This document shows positions 30,463 through 42,016 of a stretch of 64,000 nt of DNA, in pieces; within the stretch, counting starts at the first letter, position 1; every line of letters starts with the position of its first letter. The stretch comes from Imbricaverruca yamaguchii (Eukaryota > Arthropoda > Thecostraca > Neoverrucidae), in the NCBI GenBank assembly GCA_034440575.1, contig JAOTOL010001505.1, positions 329,501 to 393,500 of the forward strand, written 5' to 3'. The translations under genes were made by a program, and so were the position numbers. Below the pieces are notes generated by a model. It was not told the origin of the DNA and did not search any database. It saw nothing but the letters and a program-made list of their open reading frames with translations.

Positions 30463-30616
30463 TTTGGGTCTGGCCAGGCACTCAGCCATGCCGGTAACAA
30501 TACGCGCCGCCAAGAGTCAGTGAGGGATGCTGAGGAGCGGTATTTGTCTCTGATTGCGCCCTGCACACGTCCATCCGTACCTTGCACTGCCTGCATCATA
30601 TCTTGCACTGGCCTGC

Positions 30617-31487
30617 ACCATACCTCGTGCCAGCCTGCACAACACATTGCACCACCCGTGTCATACCTCGTACCAGCCTGCACAACACATTGCACCACCC
30701 GTGTCATACCTCGTGCCAGCCTGCACAACACATTGCACCACCCGTGTCATACCTCGTACCAGCCTGCACAACACATTGCACCACCCGTGTCATACCTCGT
30801 ACCAGCCTGCACAACACATTGCACCACCCGTGTCATACCTCGTACCAGCCTGCACAACACATTGCACCACCCGTGTCATACCTCGTGCCAGCCTGCACAA
30901 CACATTGCACCACCCGTGTCATACCCCGTGCCAGCCTGCACAACACATTGCACCACCCGTGTCATACCTCGTACCAGCCTGCACAACACATTGCACCACC
31001 GTGTCATACCTCGTACCAGCCTGCACAACACATTGCACCACCCGTGTCATACCTCGTGCCAGCCTGCACAACACATTGCACCACCCGTGTCATACCCGTG
31101 CCAGCCTGCACAACACATTGCACCACCCGTGTCATACCTCGTACCAGCCTGCACAACACATTGCACCACCCGTGTCATACCTCGTACCAGCCTGCACAAC
31201 ACATTGCACCACCGTGTCATACCTCGTACCAGCCTGCACAACACATTGCACCACCCGTGTCATACCTCGTGCCAGCCTGCACAACACATTGCACCACCCG
31301 TGTCATACCTCGTGCCAGCCTGCACAACACATTGCACCACCCGTGTCATACCTCGTACCAGCCTGCACAACACATTGCACCACCCGTGTCATACCTCGTA
31401 CCAGCCTGCACAACACATTGCACCACCCGTGTCATACCTCGTACCAGCCTGCACAACACATTGCACCACCCGTATCATACCTCGCAC
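30617..31487. repeat. 43-bp minisatellite array, about 20 copies
   Basis: Units contain ACCAGCCTGCACAACACATT and GCACCACCCGTGTCATACC. Copies differ chiefly at CGTACC/CGTGCC. Single-base deletions occur near 30,996 and 31,211 (CCACCGTG for CCACCCGTG) and a two-base deletion near 31,092, so each frame shifts several times. Long Thr/His/Pro-rich ORFs on + are artefacts. Degenerate CTTGCACTACCTGCACC units continue to about 31,990. Confidence 0.92.
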
Positions 31488-32197
31488 TAGCCTGTGCCAG
31501 ACCTTGTACTAGCCTGCATCTTCCTCGCTGTGGCTTGCAACATACCTTGCATTACCCGCACAATGCATCGCACTAGAATGTGCAATATGCAATGCAATGT
31601 GTTGTACTTCGTACTGGTCTGTACAACACATCGCACTACCTGTACCATGCCTCGCAGTAGCCTGCATCTACCTCGCAATAGCTCGCAGCATACCTCGCAC
31701 TATCCGCACAATACCTCCCTATACCATCCAATGCTCCACTGGTTTGTGTCATATATCGCACTAGTCCGTATCATACCTTGCACTAGCCTGCACTATACCT
31801 AGTACTAGCCTGCACCATACCTCCTACAAGTCTGCACAGAAACTTGCACTACCTGCACCATACCTTGCACCACCTGTACCACACCTTGCACTACCTGAAC
31901 CATGCCTTGCACTACCTGCACCACACCTTACACTACATGCACCATGCCTTGTAGTACCTACATCATACCTCGCACGACATAGTATGCACCACACCTTGCA
32001 CAAGCCTGCCAGTAACTGTCCAAATATTCGCTTGCCACATTGAATTCTTTGATGAGGTGCAGTGCTTTCCTGACCATGATTATAGGTATGAAAACAGCGT
32101 AAAATAACCTTATGCTCATATCACAACATAAAATAGAAGTGAATTGACATTGGATATGTTCCTGCCACAACAGTGCGGGTTCGTCCACTTCAGTGAA

Positions 32198-32400
32198 ATC
32201 AAGATCTGGCACAATAGGTTCTAGTGGTAGTTGGTCATGTATGTGAACACCCACTGTGCATGTTCCAACGTTGGGACATGGGGAGGGTTGAGACCTTCCC
32301 CAGACGTAGCATTACACCTATTGCACGTTCAGTGACCTGAGATGGAAGCTATGTCTTCTGCAAAAGAAGTACCGCCAGCGAAAACATCAGATCAAATACT
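32198..32400 (+). repeat. Dispersed repeat, copy 1 (inverted relative to 42,017)
   Basis: About 200 bp match the reverse complement of 42,017-42,212 along nearly their whole length. Shared words include AGATCTGGCACAATAGGTTC, ACACCCACTGTGCATGTTCC, TTCCCCAGACGTAGCAT and GAAGTACCGCCAGCGAAAAC. An AAAAGAAGTACCGCCAGC word also occurs at about 60,901. The element class is unknown; no A/B boxes or ORF seen. Confidence 0.8.
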
Positions 32401-32814
32401 TAGACTTTCATCCAATTACCTGCTAGTTGGAAACCCCAATACCTGCAGGGCCGCGCCAACCAAAATCACGTGCTGGGCGGCGCAAACACGAATCTGTCTG
32501 CCACGCAGCGACGGTTAAAACCATTCAAATTCATCATGCCGTGACAGTGATTGTAGGTTTTTGACACATGCTTTGTGGCTGACTTAGAGTTGTGGGGATT
32601 TTTGGGAGCTTCACGACAGTCGGATCTATTTCAAGGTACTGATGGGACGATTTCCGCACGGTGCTCGTAAGCCAATCAACTTCGATGAAGGTGAAACGTG
32701 TCTTTTGGTGGTTCAAAGAAGTCAAATGACATTTGACGCTAACGAAAAATCAGGAGCTAATTTTCTTAGCATAAACGGATGTTGTTAGTAGCTTGATGGG
32801 CTTTTAAGCGGAGA

Positions 32815-33315
32815 GTGATCCGATTTCTGAAATTCCATGGTACCCATGTGGCCTTGCACGAGAAGGGCGACCTAAGGTGCGCTCGTCTGCGATCAAAAGT
32901 CCCTGACGTCCTTTTGCCACCAGACTTTCCAGCGAACCAATTCTGGACAAAACTAAGTTTGCTGCCTGATGCATCGCTTGACAAGAAATCGCCGACACCA
33001 GCTGCTTTGTTGCAAGAAAAAAAACAGATATCCGGCTGTTCACGTGCCGCGGGTGTTCGCCGCCAAGCGTGCTCGACCGCGCCGAACAGAACTGGATCCC
33101 GTTGGCCTTGTCCCCTGCCCCCTGCCGCCCCCCCCCCCCGCGGCCCGAGGGGACCGTGCAGTCGGCGGCCATTGGGCGGCACGCGCAGCCATGGTGCCGA
33201 GACCGGCGCCAGCGCGCTGGCGGACCGCCGCCGATCGGTGGTGATGGGGCCAGGCCGCTCACGATCTGACGAACACCATCGCCAGGATTCTTCAGCCGGC
33301 CTCGGCCTGGGCTGA
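32815..33315 (+). CDS. Open frame over a GC-rich island, doubtful
   Basis: A 166-codon frame starts at GTG, not ATG. Its first half has protein-like composition (KVPDVLLPPDFPANQFWTKL), and the second half is Pro/Arg-rich because 33,050-33,310 is CpG-dense with a poly-C run. The minus strand is open for 178 codons from an ATG over the same bases. I cannot choose a strand and recognise no domain. Confidence 0.12.
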   Translation: MIRFLKFHGTHVALHEKGDLRCARLRSKVPDVLLPPDFPANQFWTKLSLLPDASLDKKSPTPAALLQEKKQISGCSRAAGVRRQACSTAPNRTGSRWPCPLPPAAPPPRGPRGPCSRRPLGGTRSHGAETGASALADRRRSVVMGPGRSRSDEHHRQDSSAGLGLG

Positions 33316-33448
33316 AGACCTGGGACGATGCAGTGCGCATGGTGGTGTGCGCGTCATGTCACTGGGCACCTCTCGTGGCGGTGCTTCCGAATGCTGGGCG
33401 AGCGCGTAAAGACATAAATACATAAGGGATCAGTGCAACTATGAGCCA

Positions 33449-33509
33449 TGGGCGCTGTATAACCACTGCAGTTGATGCGCCCTAAAACCCTAATAACTAA
33501 CTAACTAAC
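33449..33509 (+). mobile_element. Mini hairpin retroposon, copy 2
   Basis: A 61-bp insertion between perfect 15-bp target duplications TGCAACTATGAGCCA (33,434-33,448 and 33,510-33,524). It is identical to copy 1 for its first 37 bases and ends in AACT repeats (TAATAACTAACTAACTAAC). The tail is longer than in copy 1. Confidence 0.88.
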
Positions 33510-33894
33510 TGCAACTATGAGCCACAAGGGCCCTTCTTGGTTGCACTCCGGACACTCAACCAGTTGCCCACCAAATCACTCGATCAGCCCCCCCCCTCTG
33601 GAATACTGAAAAGCAAGCCCTCCATTCTTATAATAATTGTCTATGCTGTTTTTGAAGATGTTCAATGTGCTGCTACTGAACGCAATACGGGCGACGTGAA
33701 GTGTGCTGCCACAAGCTGACGTGCTCCAGCCTTGATCCGACCAGTGGTAGGATCATACTTGTTCCGTCTCGCACCACGGTGTTGCCTTCAGTTCACCTCA
33801 CTGCACGTGTCCCCGGTGCGGGCGACAATGTTCCATTCGTGATTTGGACTTGGGTGGTGTTAGGTGGCGCGGTGCACACGCTCACGAATGCCAG

Positions 33895-34115
33895 CACAAC
33901 ACTGACATCCACTGGCATCCACTGGCAGTTGCACTGGCATCCACTGGCAATGACACTGGCACTGCCACTGACATCCACTGGCAGCTGCACTGGCATCCAC
34001 TGTCAATGACACTGGCACTGCCACTGACATCCACTGGCAGCTGCACTGGCATCCACTGTCAATGACACTGGCGCTGGCATTGACGTCCACTGGCAGTTGC
34101 ACTGGCATCCATGCA
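33895..34115. repeat. 56-bp minisatellite of CACTGGCA words
   Basis: CATCCACTGGCAGCTGCACT, CACTGTCAATGACACTGG and related words repeat with a 56-bp period (for example ACTGCCACTG at 33,961 and 34,017). Composed of shorter 12-18 bp subunits. Confidence 0.85.
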
Positions 34116-34194
34116 GCATTCGGTGGCGTTTAGGTAACCTGGATATACTGGTAGCTCATTGGGCGTCTCGGGCACCAGGGAAGGTCGGACGTCT

Positions 34195-34520
34195 GGGATT
34201 CCGTGAGGGTCTGGAATCCTGGCTGGGCTGCCGAAGGCCCAGCACGGGCCTCAAATCCTGGCCGGGTTGTTAGATGCCCACCACGTGTTTCGTGTCTCGC
34301 GAATCATAGCTGGACTGTCAAAGGTTTCAAATCCTGACTGGGCTGTCAAAGGCCCACCACCCGTCACAAACCCTGGCTGAGCTGTCAAAGGCCCAGCATG
34401 TGTCTCTCGAATCAAGGCTGGGCTGTCAAAGGCCCTCCACCCGTCACAAACCCTGGTTGGGTTGTAAAAGACCCAGCACGCATTTGAAACCCTGGCTGGG
34501 GTATGCAAGTTCCAGCACAC
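34195..34520. repeat. 39-42 bp degenerate minisatellite
   Basis: About eight diverged units around GGCTGGGCTGTCAAAGGCCC followed by a CAC-type and a CAAACCCT-type linker. Confidence 0.8.
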
Positions 34521-34732
34521 GCCAGAATCCGTGGCTCAGCTGGCAAAGGTCTAGCACGGATCCATCTCGAGGCTCGGACCTGGGCTCGCGCGCCGAATGC
34601 CGAGCCGAACCAACGACTCCAAGGTGCAGGGTACATGCGGGATACGCTCTCGTGCTCAGTCTCCTGACTGCCGGTCGTGGTGTTTTCAACATCCGCTAAA
34701 CTCCAGCATGGGCGCTACCACTGCACAATGTG

Positions 34733-34893
34733 AAGAAGAAGAAGAACTTTGGGTTCTTTTACGACGCTTTCAACCGCTGGGTCATATAGCGTCGCCAACC
34801 TCTCACGCCGATTGGTCGCGGGTGGACTCGGTAAATGCCGTCGGTTGCGGGATTCGAACCCACAATCTTGTACCAACTGAGCTACCACGGCCC
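34733..34893 (-). mobile_element. SINE: family A body with a different tRNA-like head, TSD present
   Basis: The minus strand starts GGCCGTGGTAGCTCAGTTGG (A box) and has B box GGGTTCGAATCCCGCAAC, a head unlike the Val-type. It then joins CGCGACCAATCGGCGTGAGA, GGTTGGCGACGCTATATGAC and GTCGTAAAAG, the same body as family A. The 3' end is TTCTTCTTC. A perfect 15-bp duplication CCACTGCACAATGTG flanks it (34,718-34,732 and 34,894-34,908), so the chimera was mobile as a unit. Confidence 0.88.
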
Positions 34894-35063
34894 CCACTGC
34901 ACAATGTGCATGCACATGCCGCGACGGTGAGTGAACGTCCGCTGTCGGCTCCTCTCCGTGCGCCTGCACTGCGCCGTCCGCGACGTGTGCATCGGCCGTT
35001 GACCCCGAGTCATCAATGTATTCACATGTCACGCACGACTCTTGTGTGACCCCCGCGTCATTG

Positions 35064-35233
35064 GAGGCTGGTTGGTCGGTTATTCGTTTTACGACACATC
35101 GACCGTTGAGTCATGTAGCGTCGCCAGTCTCTCACGCCGATTGGTCGCGGGCGAAGAGTAGCGACAGGTGAGACTCGAACCCACAACCTTTCGATTGTGA
35201 GACGAGCAACTCACCCCTAGGCTACTCGTCCCC
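35064..35233 (-). mobile_element. SINE family A, full length
   Basis: Minus-strand copy with head, body and 3' end AAAACGAATAACCGACCAAC. Only a 6-bp direct repeat TCATTG (35,058-35,063 and 35,234-35,239) is visible as a possible target duplication. Confidence 0.85.
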
Positions 35234-35329
35234 TCATTGCATGCGATGTCGTCCTGGTCGAGCCATTTCCCGCTGAAGACTATGGCTCATTGTTGGGGAA
35301 GAGCGATTCCGGGCGGTCAGGGGTGCGAA

Positions 35330-35755
35330 ACAGGAGCAACGGATCATTATCGAGGCGTCAGGAATGGGTGGCAGGGGCGAGGGAACGTTATCGAGGGATT
35401 GGGGATGGGTAGCGGGAATGATGAAAGGTGAACGAGGGGTTCAGGCTGGATAGCGGGAGCAGGGGAACGTTATCGAGGGGGTTAAGTATGTGTAGCAGCA
35501 GGGAGAGAGCGTGATCGAGGGGGGTAGCAGGAACAAGGGAACGTTAACGAGGGGGTCGGGGTGGATAGCATGAGGGACATGACATGATCGAGGGGATCAG
35601 GGATGGCTAGTAGGAGAGAACGAATGTCATCGAGGAGTCGGGGATGAATAGCAGGAGGAACGGGACGTGATCGAGGGGATCAGGGTTGCCCAGGAGTGAA
35701 GGAACATCATCGAGGGGTTGGGGATGAACAGCAGGCACGAGGGTACGCTATCCCG
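35330..35755. repeat. About 48-bp degenerate minisatellite
   Basis: Roughly eight units sharing GGGAACGTTATCGAGGGG, GGGGATGGATAGCAGGA and similar words; spacing varies from about 45 to 60 bp. A separate two-copy duplication of CAGCTATTGCTGTCAGCAGG follows at 35,820-35,895. Confidence 0.75.
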
Positions 35756-35899
35756 GACCGACGATCGCTGTCAGTGGCCAGGGACTGGTAATGATCACGG
35801 GACATCGTTGTCATGCAGCAGCTATTGCTGTCAGCAGGGACTGATAATGGCCGTGGGACATTGTCTTCATGCATCAGCTATTGTTGTCAGCAGGGTGAG

Positions 35900-36490
35900 A
35901 CAGCGCTTCCAGGTGTTTTATGTAGTGCTAAATAGGTGTCGCGGGTCGCTGCGAGGCTGCCGTGGGTGTTGCCATGGTTCAGACACCGCACCCATGTGGT
36001 CGCTGAATGAACCGTGAGGAAATTGCCCTCGAAATAGTCAGTCATGCATTCCTTTACTCGTAAATCATTTGTCATGGATGCTATCATCGGTGGGAATGCT
36101 AGCAGCTGAGAATATTGTAATATTTTTTTTTTACTAGAGGTTGATGACTAGATGACGGCAACAAAATATGCACGCAATGAAAAACTCTGTCGAGACCAGC
36201 GAATCTGTCCCTAAGAATGCCAAGAGTGCGGGTTACCGGGGAACCAATTTCCAGCTAGCATGTTTAAATAGACCCTGCTTCGCACCCGTACAAGTATAGA
36301 ACACATTTTTGAATCGACTGCACTGGAATGAGCGGGAACAGATTCCAACGGCTCCAGTTCTACCAGCCTCAAGGAAATGCGACGAGTCTAACATCGCAAT
36401 TACCAACAACCGGAATACAGCCGCAACGTGGACGCGTCAGTCTCCCTCAGCGGCTGCCTTCCTCCGTGTTACTACTAGCCCGGCTGGCGG
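35900..36490. other. Unannotated stretch
   Basis: Mixed composition with a T-run at 36,123-36,132. No element or coding region recognised. Confidence 0.4.
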
Positions 36491-36499
36491 ATCGGATTG

Positions 36500-36642
36500 T
36501 GGCTTTACGACGCCCTCAGCAGCTGAGGCCATACAGCGTCGCCTGCCTCTCACCCTGGCAGGAAGGGCGGGCATCGCGGGGAATCGAACCCCGTACCTCT
36601 GGCTTGCCAGCCGCCTAGTCCGGTTGGCAACACCACCGCCCG
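36500..36642 (-). mobile_element. SINE related to the copy at 17,046
   Basis: Minus strand: GGGCGGTGGTGTTGCCAACC head, B box GGGGTTCGATTCCCCGCGAT, CTGCCAGGGTGAGAGGCAGG, then CGACGCTGTATGGCCTCAGC and GGGCGTCGTAAAGC. The head differs from family A, but the 3' domain keeps the same order of landmarks. No target duplication found. Confidence 0.7.
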
Positions 36643-36852
36643 GACACATCGCGTGTCCAGCTTCGCCGTTCGACGAGCGCTCTGGCAGACAGGCGGTATG
36701 CTTCCGCCTCCCCCTGGCCGCACCCACCCGAGACTGGGATGCCCACCGTCGCGAGTTCACGCGTGCATGTGCCGCATGACTTGCCGCATTCCTGTGCACT
36801 TCACGCCCGGCCGCCTGCGCCGGCTGCTGTGCGTTCCGCCTGAGCTCCACAC

Positions 36853-37700
36853 CGTCCGCCTGGTCTCTCCGCATGGTCTCTCCGTGGGGTCCGCCTGGTC
36901 CCTCCGTGTGGTTCGCCTGGTCTGGTCTCTCCGAGCGGTCCGTCTGGTCTCTCCGTGGGGTCCGCCTGGTCCCTCCGTGTGGTCCGCCTGGTCCCTCCGT
37001 GTGGTCCGCCTGGTCTCTCCGTGTGGTCCGCCTGGTCTGGTCTCTCCGTGTGGTCCGTCTGGTCCTCTCCGTGCGGTCCGCCTGGTCTCTCCGTGTGGTC
37101 CGCCTGGTCTGGTCTCCGTGCGGTCCGCCTGGTTCCTCTCGTGTGGTCCGCCTGGTCTCTCCGTGTGGTCCGCCTGGTCTCTCCGTGTGGTCCGCCTGGT
37201 CTCTCCGTGCGGTCCGCCTGGTCCCTCCGTGTGGTCCGCCTGGTCTCTCCGTGTGGTCCGCCTGGTCTCTCCGTGCGGTCCGCCTGGTCTCTCCGTGCGG
37301 TCCGCCTGGTCTCTCCGTGTGGTCCGCCTGGTCTCTCCGTATGGTCCGCCTGGTCTTTCCGTGTGGTCCGTCTGGTCTGGTCTCTCCGTGCGGTCCGCCT
37401 GGTCTCTCCGTGCGGTCCGTCTGGTCCCTCCGTGGGGTCCGCCTGGTCTCTCCGTATGGTCCGCCTGGTCTCTCCGTGTGGTCCGCCTGGTCTCTCCGTG
37501 CGGTCCGCCTGGTCTCTCCGTGCGGTCCGCCTGGTCTCTCCGTGTGGTCCGCCTGGTCTCTCCGCGCGGTCCGCCTGGTCTCTCCGTATGGTCCGCCTGG
37601 TCCCTCCGTGCGGTCCGCCTGGTCTCTCCGTGTGGTCCACCTGAACTCCGTATTGTCCGTCTGATCACCATGTGGCCCGCCCGATCTCCACGCGGTCCAC
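36853..37700. repeat. 22-bp minisatellite array, about 38 copies
   Basis: Units of 22 bp containing CCGCCTGGTCTCTCCGTGTG. Variants at CTCTCC/CCCTCC and GTGTGG/GTGCGG, with a few 27-bp copies carrying an extra CTGGT. Because 22 rotates the frame and no register has a stop, all six frames are long; the ORFs of up to 697 codons on the minus strand and 359 on + are artefacts. Confidence 0.92.
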
Positions 37701-37729
37701 CTGCTCTCCGTCGGTCTCGAAAACCAGCC

Positions 37730-38100
37730 TGACGCTCGGCTTGGTCTCTGGAACCCGTCCTGGTCCCGGTCTCGAAGCCAGCGTCTGGGACTAGAATGAC
37801 GCTCGCAGTGCAAGCGACCAGTTTCAACTTCGCCGATTGTCCCAGCGACCAGTCTCGATTTGGCCGATAGTCTTGGCGACCGGTCTCGATCTGGACGAGC
37901 GTCCCCGCTCTCTGGCACCGTCGCCAGCGGCTGGACGGTCGTCCCCGGTGCACCGGGCACGGCGCCGCCCCGCCAGCCTCGACCTCGTGGCCGGCCGTCA
38001 CGTGCTCGCTCGCGCACGCTGCAGCGCTGGCACCGCGACGCGGCCACCCCCGGGGGCTGAGGTTGACCGTCACCCGTGGTGTCCGCTCGGGGCTGTCGGA
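37730..38100. other. GC-rich spacer with short repeats
   Basis: Contains repeated CGACCAGTCTCGATTTGGCC-like words at 37,820-37,900 and a GC-rich part to 38,060. No gene identified. Confidence 0.4.
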
Positions 38101-38104
38101 CAGC

Positions 38105-38790
38105 GTCGCAGTCCAGCAGCAGAGGGTGGAATAACTCCAACAGCAGGTGGTAACAACACCAGCAGCAGAGGGTGGAATAACTCCAACAGCAGGTGGTAAC
38201 AACAAGGGTGGAATACAGGGGTGGAACACACAGCAGAGGGTGGAATAACTCCAACAGCAGGTGGTAACAACACCAGCAGCAGGGGGTGGAATAACCGAAC
38301 AGGTCCAACAGCAGGTGGTAACAACACCAGCAGCAGAGGGTGGAATAACTCCAACAGCAGGTGGTAACAACACCAGCAGCAGAGGGTGGAATAACTCCAA
38401 CAGCAGGTGGTAACAACACCAGCAGCAGAGGGTGGAATAACTCCAACAGCAGGTGGTAACAACACCAGCAGCAGAGGGTGGAATAACTCCAACAGCAGGT
38501 GGTAACAACACCAGCAGCAGAGGGTGGCACGACTCAACTCTGCTCCAACAGCAGAAGGTGGCAACTCCAGAAGCAGAGGGTGGCACGACTCCAGTAGCAG
38601 ATGGTGACAACTCCAGCAGCACAGGGTGGCAGTTCCAGCAGCAGTGAGTGTCACACTCCACCACCATCGGATGGCACAACTCCAGCAGCAGAGGGCGGAA
38701 CAACTCCAGCGTAGCGAGTGGCGGAAGTCCAACGGCGGCGAGTGGCACAACCCCAGCATCAGCGAGTGGCACAACTCACGTTCGACAAAA
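38105..38790. repeat. 46-bp array built of two 23-bp half-units
   Basis: CAGCAGGTGGTAACAACACC and CAGCAGAGGGTGGAATAACT alternate with a 46-bp period (for example CAGCAGGTGG at 38,401 and 38,447). The two halves align with each other, so the 46-mer is a dimer of an older 23-mer. From 38,530 the array decays into single diverged 23-mers. Confidence 0.9.
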
Positions 38791-39790
38791 CACGACGATT
38801 AGAGTCCCCCTCGAGCGCCAACTAAGACGAGCTGTCGAATGAAACTCATCGACAACGGATGTACCAGCTGTCGAGGAAAGCTCAGGCTAGGGATAAAGCT
38901 CGGGCTGTGGTCTGATCCAAGACCTTGAAGCCAGGAAGACTTACTTCGCCCCGAGTACGGCTCGAAATTGCCATGTGGTTTGGATTGACGCAAGACTGTA
39001 TTAAGATGCTTCAGGCTGCCTATGACTGGAATATCAATCACACGCCTTCGCACAAAATGTCAATTTCTGTCAGTTTGGTTGTCTTAAAAAGTTGGCTTAG
39101 TTTGGAGCGGACGAAGAGCAGTGTCGCAGGAGAACGACAGCTCGTTGCCTCCACGGCTCTGTCAGATAGGGCTGCCCCACATGGGAACTGCGATTACGGT
39201 CTCCAGACGTTGCACCCATGCAGTGCCCAGTTAGACCAGCATCAAATGTGATTTTTAAGTTGATTTTTGTGTCCGATGTGGGGACGCACGGCACCCAGAT
39301 GTGCAGTTTTCTTGTCGCACACAAACTCGACGTCATCCGCGATCAGCGACCTGACACGCCGGCGGGCTGCGTGATCGGGGCAGGAAACTCGGCAGCCAGC
39401 ACCTGTCGCAGATGACGGTCGTGCCGGGTGTGCCAGGCCGGCGACCACCTTCACCATCGCCAGAGCCGGCGACGGCCGTCCAGATAGCCGTCGACGGCCG
39501 TCCAGCATCACTCAGTTTTAGGACGCCATGAACTATGCACGTGCTATCGGACGACGTACCCCACCACCCCCGCCCGGCTCCTACGTCTACCGCCAGATAG
39601 TGGGTAAGTATCATGGTCATCACTTGTTTGGCATGCACCTCGGCAGCCTTGGCCTGCAAGGCCCCTCCAGTAAACAACCGAAGCGAATTTTTAAGAAGTT
39701 CAGTGCCCCCGGGGATGCAACGTCCCCCTCGAGCGACATGCAGCTTAGGCATGTCCAAGCTGCATCCGGGCGCACGTCCTTCTGGACGTC
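38791..39790. other. Unannotated stretch
   Basis: Includes a small repeat of CGACGGCCGTCCAG (39,468-39,505). No gene or dispersed element recognised. Confidence 0.4.
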
Positions 39791-39794
39791 TCTT

Positions 39795-41630
39795 CGCACG
39801 CCTCGTCGCGCGTCTCTTCGCACACTCCTCCACACGCCTCTTCGCACACTCCTCCACACGCCTCTTCGCACACTCCTCCACACGCCTCTTCGCACACTCC
39901 TCCACACGCCTCTTCGCACACTCCTCCACACGCCTCTTCGCACACTCCTCCACACACCTCTTCGCACACTCTCCTCCACACGCCTCTTCGCACACTCCTC
40001 CCACACGCCTCTTTGCACACTCCTCCACACGCCTCTTCGCACACTCCTCCACACACGCCTCTTCGCACACTCCTCCACACGCCTCTTCGCCTCTTCGCAC
40101 ACTCCTCCACACGCCTCCCACTCCTCCACACACCTCCCTCACACGCCTCTTCGCACACTCCCTCACACACCTCTCCACACCTCCTCCACCCCTCTTGCAC
40201 ACTCCTCCACACGCCTCTTCGCACACTCCTCCACACACCTCCTCGCACACTCCTCAACACGCCTCTTCGCACACTCCTCCACACGCCTCTTCGCACACTC
40301 CTCCACACACCTCTTCGCACACTCCTCCACACACCTCTTCGCACACTCCTCCACACGCCTCCTTCGCACACTCCTCCCACGCCTCTCGCACACTCCCTCC
40401 ACACGCCTCTTCGCACACTCCTCCACACGCCTCTTCGCACACTCCTCCACACACCTCTTCGCACACTCCCTCACACGCCTCTTTGCACACTCCCACACTC
40501 CTCGCACACCTCCACACACCTCTTCGCACACTCCTCCACACGCCTCTTCGCACACTCCTCCACACACCTCCTCCTCCACACACCTCTTCGCACACTCCTC
40601 CACACACCTCTTCGCACACTCCCTCACACGCCTCTTTCCTCCACACCTCTCCACACTCCTCCACGCACACTCCTCCACACACCTCTTCGCACACTCCTCC
40701 ACACACCTCTTCGCACACTCCTCCACACACCTCTCCACACACCTCCTCGCACACTCCTCCACACACCTCTCTCACACCCTCTTCGCACACTCCTCCACAC
40801 ACCTCCTCGCACACTCCTCCACACACCTCTTCGCACACTCCTCCACACACCTCCTCGCACACTCCTCCACACGCCTCTTCGCACACTCCTCCACACGCCT
40901 CTTCGCACACTCCTCCACACACCTCTTCGCACACTCCTCCACACGCCTCTTCGCACACTCCTCCACACGCCTCTTCGCACACTCCCTCACACGCCTCTTC
41001 GCACACTCTCCACTTCCACTCCTCCACACGCCTCTCTTCGCACACTCCCTCACACGCCTCTTCGCACACTCCTCCACACACCTCTTCGCACACTCCGCAC
41101 ACTCCTCCACACACCCTCGCACACTCCTCCACACACCTCTTCGCACACTCCTCCACACACCTCTTCGCACACTCCTCACACGCCTCTTCGCACACCCTCC
41201 ACGCCTCTTCGCACACTCCTCCCCCCACACACCTCTTCGCACACTCCTCCACACGCCTCTTCGCACACTCCCTCACACGCCTCTTTGCACACTCCTCCAC
41301 ACACCTCTTCGACACTCCTCCACACGCCTCTTCGCACACTCCTCCACAGCTCTTCGCACACTCCTCTCGCACACTCCTCCACACACCTCCTCGCACACTC
41401 CTCCACATTCGCACACTCCTCCACACACTTCCTCCACACACCTCTCTCCTCCACACACCTCCTCCACACGCCTCTTCGCACACTCCTCACACCTCCTCGC
41501 ACACTCCTCCACATCACCTCCTCCACACGCCTCTTCGCCACACACCTCCTCGCACTCCTCCACACACCTCCTCGCACATCCTCACACGCCTCTTCGCACA
41601 CTCCTCCACACGCCTCTTCGGACGCCTCTT
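39795..41630. repeat. 24-bp minisatellite array, about 75 copies
   Basis: The largest array here. Units of 24 bp contain CACACGCCTCTTCGCACACT, with CACACACCTC and CTCCTCGCAC variants. Many copies carry one- to several-base indels and are unevenly trimmed (20-30 bp). An 831-codon ORF and several others cross it only because units lack stops; frames change at indels without constraint. Indels are denser near 40,080-40,200, 40,370-40,760 and 41,010-41,560. Confidence 0.93.
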
Positions 41631-41900
41631 CGGACCAGCGCCGGCAGCGAACCGAGGCGGCGAGCGAGAATCAAGAGGCGGCTCGTGTGCGCCACATTCG
41701 GGCGACGCCACGAGCCCTGCGACAGCGCGGCTGTCACCGGCCGGCGGGCGAGCGTGGGCCGGGGGAGGGCGTGGGCCCCGTCTGCAGCCTACACCGCCGC
41801 GGGCAGGGGCGTCGCCAGGCCGGCCCACGCACCAGCCGACCAACAGCCGGCCGCCGGACGCGGCACCGGTCCGCCGGCGCCGCCCGGGGCGATTCAAGAG
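41631..41900. other. CpG-rich island after the 24-bp array
   Basis: GC-rich, CpG-dense sequence. Then come CAGTCTCAG and TTCATTATTCA-type short repeats at 41,920-42,010. No gene recognised. Confidence 0.4.
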
Positions 41901-42016
41901 AAGGAAGGAGTATTTGAGTCTCAGTCTCAGTATTCATCATGTCAAATTCATTATTCATTATTCAGATTCATGACATCTCAGTATCAGCATTCATTATTAT
42001 ATCAAGTCAGTCTCAG

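Noticed and set aside
30520..31576. Three overlapping 300-340 codon Thr/His/Pro ORFs
   Set aside because: Same 43-bp array in three frames at once. A protein gene would not keep all three open.
36437..38772. Minus-strand ORFs of 697 and 671 codons
   Set aside because: They run through a 22-bp and a 46-bp array whose units lack stops in all registers. Multiple frames are open together and the protein changes character at each array border.
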